Source: Gemmatimonadales bacterium (GTDB taxonomy: Bacteria; Gemmatimonadota; Gemmatimonadetes; Gemmatimonadales; GWC2-71-9). From it: a stretch of 8,280 nt of DNA. Positions within the stretch are counted from its first letter, which is position 1; the number at the start of each line of letters is the position of its first letter. The stretch spans positions 1-8,280 of the forward strand of contig JABDII010000336.1 of the NCBI GenBank assembly GCA_013003805.1, in the 5' to 3' direction. Of this stretch, positions 6,456 to 8,280 are shown piece after piece. The notes under the pieces were generated by a model. That model made no database searches. It worked only from the letters and a program-made list of their open reading frames with translations, and was not told where the DNA came from. The translations under genes and the position numbers were made by a program.

Positions 6456-7844
6456 CTATTGTGCCCCGATGAGCTGCTGAAGGAGATCAAAGCGACTGAC
6501 AATCCCAATCAGCTCGCCGTTCCGTTCGACTAAAACCGCAGGCGTATCACGAGACAACATCGGGGCAACTTGCTCGGCGGGGCAGGCGGCGTCCACGACG
6601 GGAAACGGCGCTTCCATGACCTCCTTCACCGGGCGATCGAGCAGGCTGGGTTGGGCCAAGGAGCGGGCCATGAGAGTTCCTTCGACGAGGCTTCCCACGC
6701 AGGTGTCGTCGTCGAGGACCGGAAGTTGACTGACTTCCCAGGAATTCATGAGATTCAATGCCTGCCGGACCGCCGCCGCCGGTGAGACGCTGACGACTGG
6801 CGGTGCCTTGGACTCACGCCGCTGGAGGAGATGCTCTACCGTCGTCCGCGGAGTCTCGAGCAGCTGATTCTCACGCATCCACTCGTCGTTGAATAGCTTG
6901 GACAGGTAACGCTCGCCGGTGTCGCACAGAATGGTGACCACGACCGCCTCTGGGTCGTCCAGCTCCCGGGCAATGTCCAGAGCGAGCACAACGTTCATTC
7001 CTGCCGACCCTCCGACCAGCATTCCTTCCTCGCGGGCCAGCCGCCGCGCCATCCCGAACGAGTCCCGGTCCGACACCTGGCGAAACTCATCCACATAGTC
7101 GAACCAAATCGTCGTAGGGATCTTGTCACCGCCCACGCCCTCAACTTTGTACGGGGCCCCGTCGCCCATTTCGTGACGTTCGGAGTAGCCGGTGTACAGC
7201 GACCCGACAGGGTCGCCCGCGATCACGCGGATGGCGGGGTTTTGCTCCTTCAGGTACTTGCCGGCCCCACTCACGGTGCCTCCCGTCCCGGCTCCGGCCA
7301 CGAAGTGCGTGACCTTCCCCTCAGTCTGGGCCCAGATCTCGGGCCCTGTGGTGGCATAGTGGGCATCCGGGTTAACCGCGTTGTAGAACTGATTCGCCAG
7401 GACGGCGCCGGGTGTTTCCTCGACGATGTGCTTGGCACGCATGACATAGTTGTCGGGATGGTCCGGGGGGACTGCGGTCGGCGTAATAACGACCTCTGCT
7501 CCGTACGCCTTGAGCAGCCGCACCTTTTCCTGGGACATCTTGTCCGGCATGGTGAAAATGCAGCGGTACCCCTTGAGGGCGGCGGCGAGCGCGAGACCAA
7601 CCCCGGTGTTGCCGGAGGTGCCCTCCACGACGACTCCACCGGACTGGAGGTCTCCCCGGCGTTCCGCGTCTTCGATGATGGCCAAGCCGATGCGATCCTT
7701 GACCGACCCACCGGGATTGGCATACTCGGCCTTGCCGTAGACCGGGGTTTGAATCCCCGCGCCCACCCGTTGCAGTCGGACCAGCGGGGTCCAGCCGATG
7801 GTGTCGAGGACGGAGCCATAGGGCTTGGTGTGTTGCGGGATCAT
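6456..7844 (-). CDS. cbs: Cystathionine beta-synthase with C-terminal CBS-domain pair
   Basis: 462 residues. The enzyme condenses serine with homocysteine to cystathionine using PLP, the first step of reverse transsulfuration, and can also release H2S. The fold-type II catalytic domain (about 8-330) shows NPGGSVKDR with PLP lysine Lys49, EGTSGNTG (74-81), the phosphate loop GTGGT (186-190) and GGSAG (278-282). VEGVGGDKIP and DEFRQVSDRDSF match cystathionine synthases rather than cysteine synthases (CysK). There is no N-terminal heme segment as in the human enzyme. Two CBS domains (about 338-395 and 404-459) form a Bateman module, known to bind adenosyl ligands in some homologues; the ligand here is unknown. 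The frame is open to 8198, but the chosen ATG at 7844 has GGAGAAG seven bases upstream (7858-7852), and the longer version would run through the TonB-like gene. The ATG overlaps that gene's TGA by 4 bp (ATGA). A one-base gap precedes ddl. Confidence 0.95.
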   Translation of the reverse strand: MIPQHTKPYGSVLDTIGWTPLVRLQRVGAGIQTPVYGKAEYANPGGSVKDRIGLAIIEDAERRGDLQSGGVVVEGTSGNTGVGLALAAALKGYRCIFTMPDKMSQEKVRLLKAYGAEVVITPTAVPPDHPDNYVMRAKHIVEETPGAVLANQFYNAVNPDAHYATTGPEIWAQTEGKVTHFVAGAGTGGTVSGAGKYLKEQNPAIRVIAGDPVGSLYTGYSERHEMGDGAPYKVEGVGGDKIPTTIWFDYVDEFRQVSDRDSFGMARRLAREEGMLVGGSAGMNVVLALDIARELDDPEAVVVTILCDTGERYLSKLFNDEWMRENQLLETPRTTVEHLLQRRESKAPPVVSVSPAAAVRQALNLMNSWEVSQLPVLDDDTCVGSLVEGTLMARSLAQPSLLDRPVKEVMEAPFPVVDAACPAEQVAPMLSRDTPAVLVERNGELIGIVSRFDLLQQLIGAQ

Positions 7845-8245
7845 GGAGCTGCTTCTCCGCTGCCAGTGGGCTGGAAGATGATGGGTTGCTCGAACGCCGT
7901 GCTCACGGGAACGCCGTCCCGCAGGGCGGGGGCAAAGCGGAGTGACGGAACGGCGGCCAGGGCGGCTGAATCGAGGGCCGCGTGACCACTTGGCTCCTGT
8001 ATGCGGGTGGAGTCGGCAATCACCGTGCCGGTGGAGTCGACGAAGAGCCGGAGGATTACGGTTCCCTCGACTCCCCGTTCGTACAACTCCGGGGGGTACT
8101 GGACAGGAGGATCTGCATTCACCGAGATCGGTGTCTGGTCGCGCCGGTCGGCGCCTGGCTGGGGAAGCTGGGCGGACCTCTCGCCCCCCTCTCGGCACGC
8201 CCCCGCACCAGCTGCGAGGACCAGCCCCAATAGAACCATCCGCAT
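7841..8245 (-). CDS. Putative lipoprotein with a TonB C-terminal domain (TonB-like energy-transducer family)
   Basis: 134 residues from the ATG at 8245. An N-terminal signal (MRMVLLGLVLAAGAGAC) ends at Cys17 in a loose lipobox (AGAC, lacking the usual Leu/Val at -3), so lipoprotein status is probable, not certain. A short polar Pro/Gln linker follows, then a TonB_C domain (about 47-126): PPVQYPPELYERGVEGTV, LRLFVDSTGTV, ALDSAALAAVPSLRFAPALRDGVPV and a closing PIIF. Classical TonB has a membrane anchor and a long Pro-rich span that reaches from the inner membrane to outer-membrane transporters. Both are missing, so it is unlikely to act as ordinary TonB; a role as an outer-membrane or periplasmic binding module is inferred. 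Three ATGs (8251, 8245, 8239) are close together. AGGAG (8257-8253) is best spaced for 8245 (seven bases), but 8251 would form an ATGA overlap with a possible upstream gene. The stop overlaps cbs by 4 bp. Confidence 0.88.
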   Translation of the reverse strand: MRMVLLGLVLAAGAGACREGGERSAQLPQPGADRRDQTPISVNADPPVQYPPELYERGVEGTVILRLFVDSTGTVIADSTRIQEPSGHAALDSAALAAVPSLRFAPALRDGVPVSTAFEQPIIFQPTGSGEAAP

Positions 8246-8247
8246 GC

Positions 8248-8280
8248 TCATTCTCCTGCGCGTCGTTTGAGTTCCGCCAA
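8248..8280 (-). CDS. Possible 3' end of an unseen upstream gene
   Basis: Reading the - strand from the right edge, ten sense codons (LAELKRRAGE) lead to a TGA at 8250-8248. The charged, helical composition looks like a protein C-terminus, and the TGA overlaps the first ATG of the TonB-like gene as ATGA, the same junction type as between that gene and cbs. With only ten codons the product cannot be named, and the frame may be open by chance. Confidence 0.35.
   Translation of the reverse strand: MAELKRRAGE
8253..8257 (-). promoter_or_regulatory. Ribosome binding site of the TonB-like lipoprotein gene
   Basis: AGGAG on the - strand lies seven bases upstream of the ATG at 8245 but only one base from the ATG at 8251. 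This spacing is the reason the second ATG is preferred as start. Confidence 0.6.

Noticed and set aside
6455..6508. 18-residue N-terminal extension of Ddl
   Set aside because: It overlaps the end of cbs, is Ser-rich without similarity, and MRIAVLTGGTSSER is the normal family start.
6456..7844. Cysteine synthase (CysK/CysM) as the identity of the PLP enzyme
   Set aside because: GVGGDKIP, GGSAG and the C-terminal CBS-domain pair fit cystathionine beta-synthase; CysK lacks the CBS pair.
7173..7985. Long + strand open frame of 270 codons opposite cbs
   Set aside because: It is antisense to the conserved catalytic domain of cystathionine beta-synthase and has no recognisable domain; a GC-rich shadow frame.
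7845..8198. N-terminal extension of cystathionine beta-synthase by 118 residues in the open frame
   Set aside because: The extension is Arg/Pro/Ser-rich, matches no known domain, and lies entirely over the TonB-like gene in another frame. The ATG at 7844 has a good ribosome binding site and matches the family start.

Overview
This GC-rich window is densely coding and looks chromosomal. It comes from a diderm (Gram-negative-type) bacterium: YidC has the large periplasmic domain found in diderms, and there is a TonB C-terminal-domain lipoprotein. The protein style (Pro/Ala-rich linkers, a rhomboid with a helical cytosolic tail, an FCVGK-ended MnmE) and the gene mix remind me of Gemmatimonadota. 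That placement is an impression from reading the proteins, not a computed result.

Layout. The left half runs on the + strand: the 3' end of yidD (1-197), yidC (216-1949), mnmE (1976-3346) and a small CDGSH iron-sulfur protein (3400-3594). The first three follow the classic rnpA-yidD-yidC-(jag)-mnmE block often found near the replication origin, but jag is absent between yidC and mnmE, and mnmG does not follow mnmE. The right half runs on the - strand and is read from right to left: a possible 3' end of an unseen gene (8248-8280), a TonB_C-domain lipoprotein (7841-8245), cystathionine beta-synthase with a C-terminal CBS-domain pair (6456-7844), D-alanine--D-alanine ligase (5420-6454), a rhomboid protease (4574-5404) and an uncharacterised HExxH metallopeptidase (3582-4544). 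The two blocks converge, and their last genes overlap tail to tail by 13 bp.

How the genes relate. YidD and YidC serve membrane protein insertion, and MnmE modifies the tRNA wobble uridine with MnmG, which is not in the window. The - strand genes are packed as one operon: a 4-bp ATGA overlap between the TonB-like gene and cbs, a 1-bp gap between cbs and ddl, 15 bp between ddl and the rhomboid, and 29 bp before the metallopeptidase, where a candidate internal promoter sits. Together they cover cysteine/transsulfuration metabolism, peptidoglycan precursor synthesis and envelope proteolysis, with no obvious single pathway.

There is no tRNA, rRNA, CRISPR array, insertion sequence or other mobile element, and no gene-free stretch longer than 53 bp. 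I see mainly housekeeping genes and no convincing new multi-gene system. The least understood gene is the metallopeptidase at 3582-4544. Several likely start sites lie inside longer open frames (CDGSH, ddl, cbs, TonB-like), and the reasons for each choice are given below.
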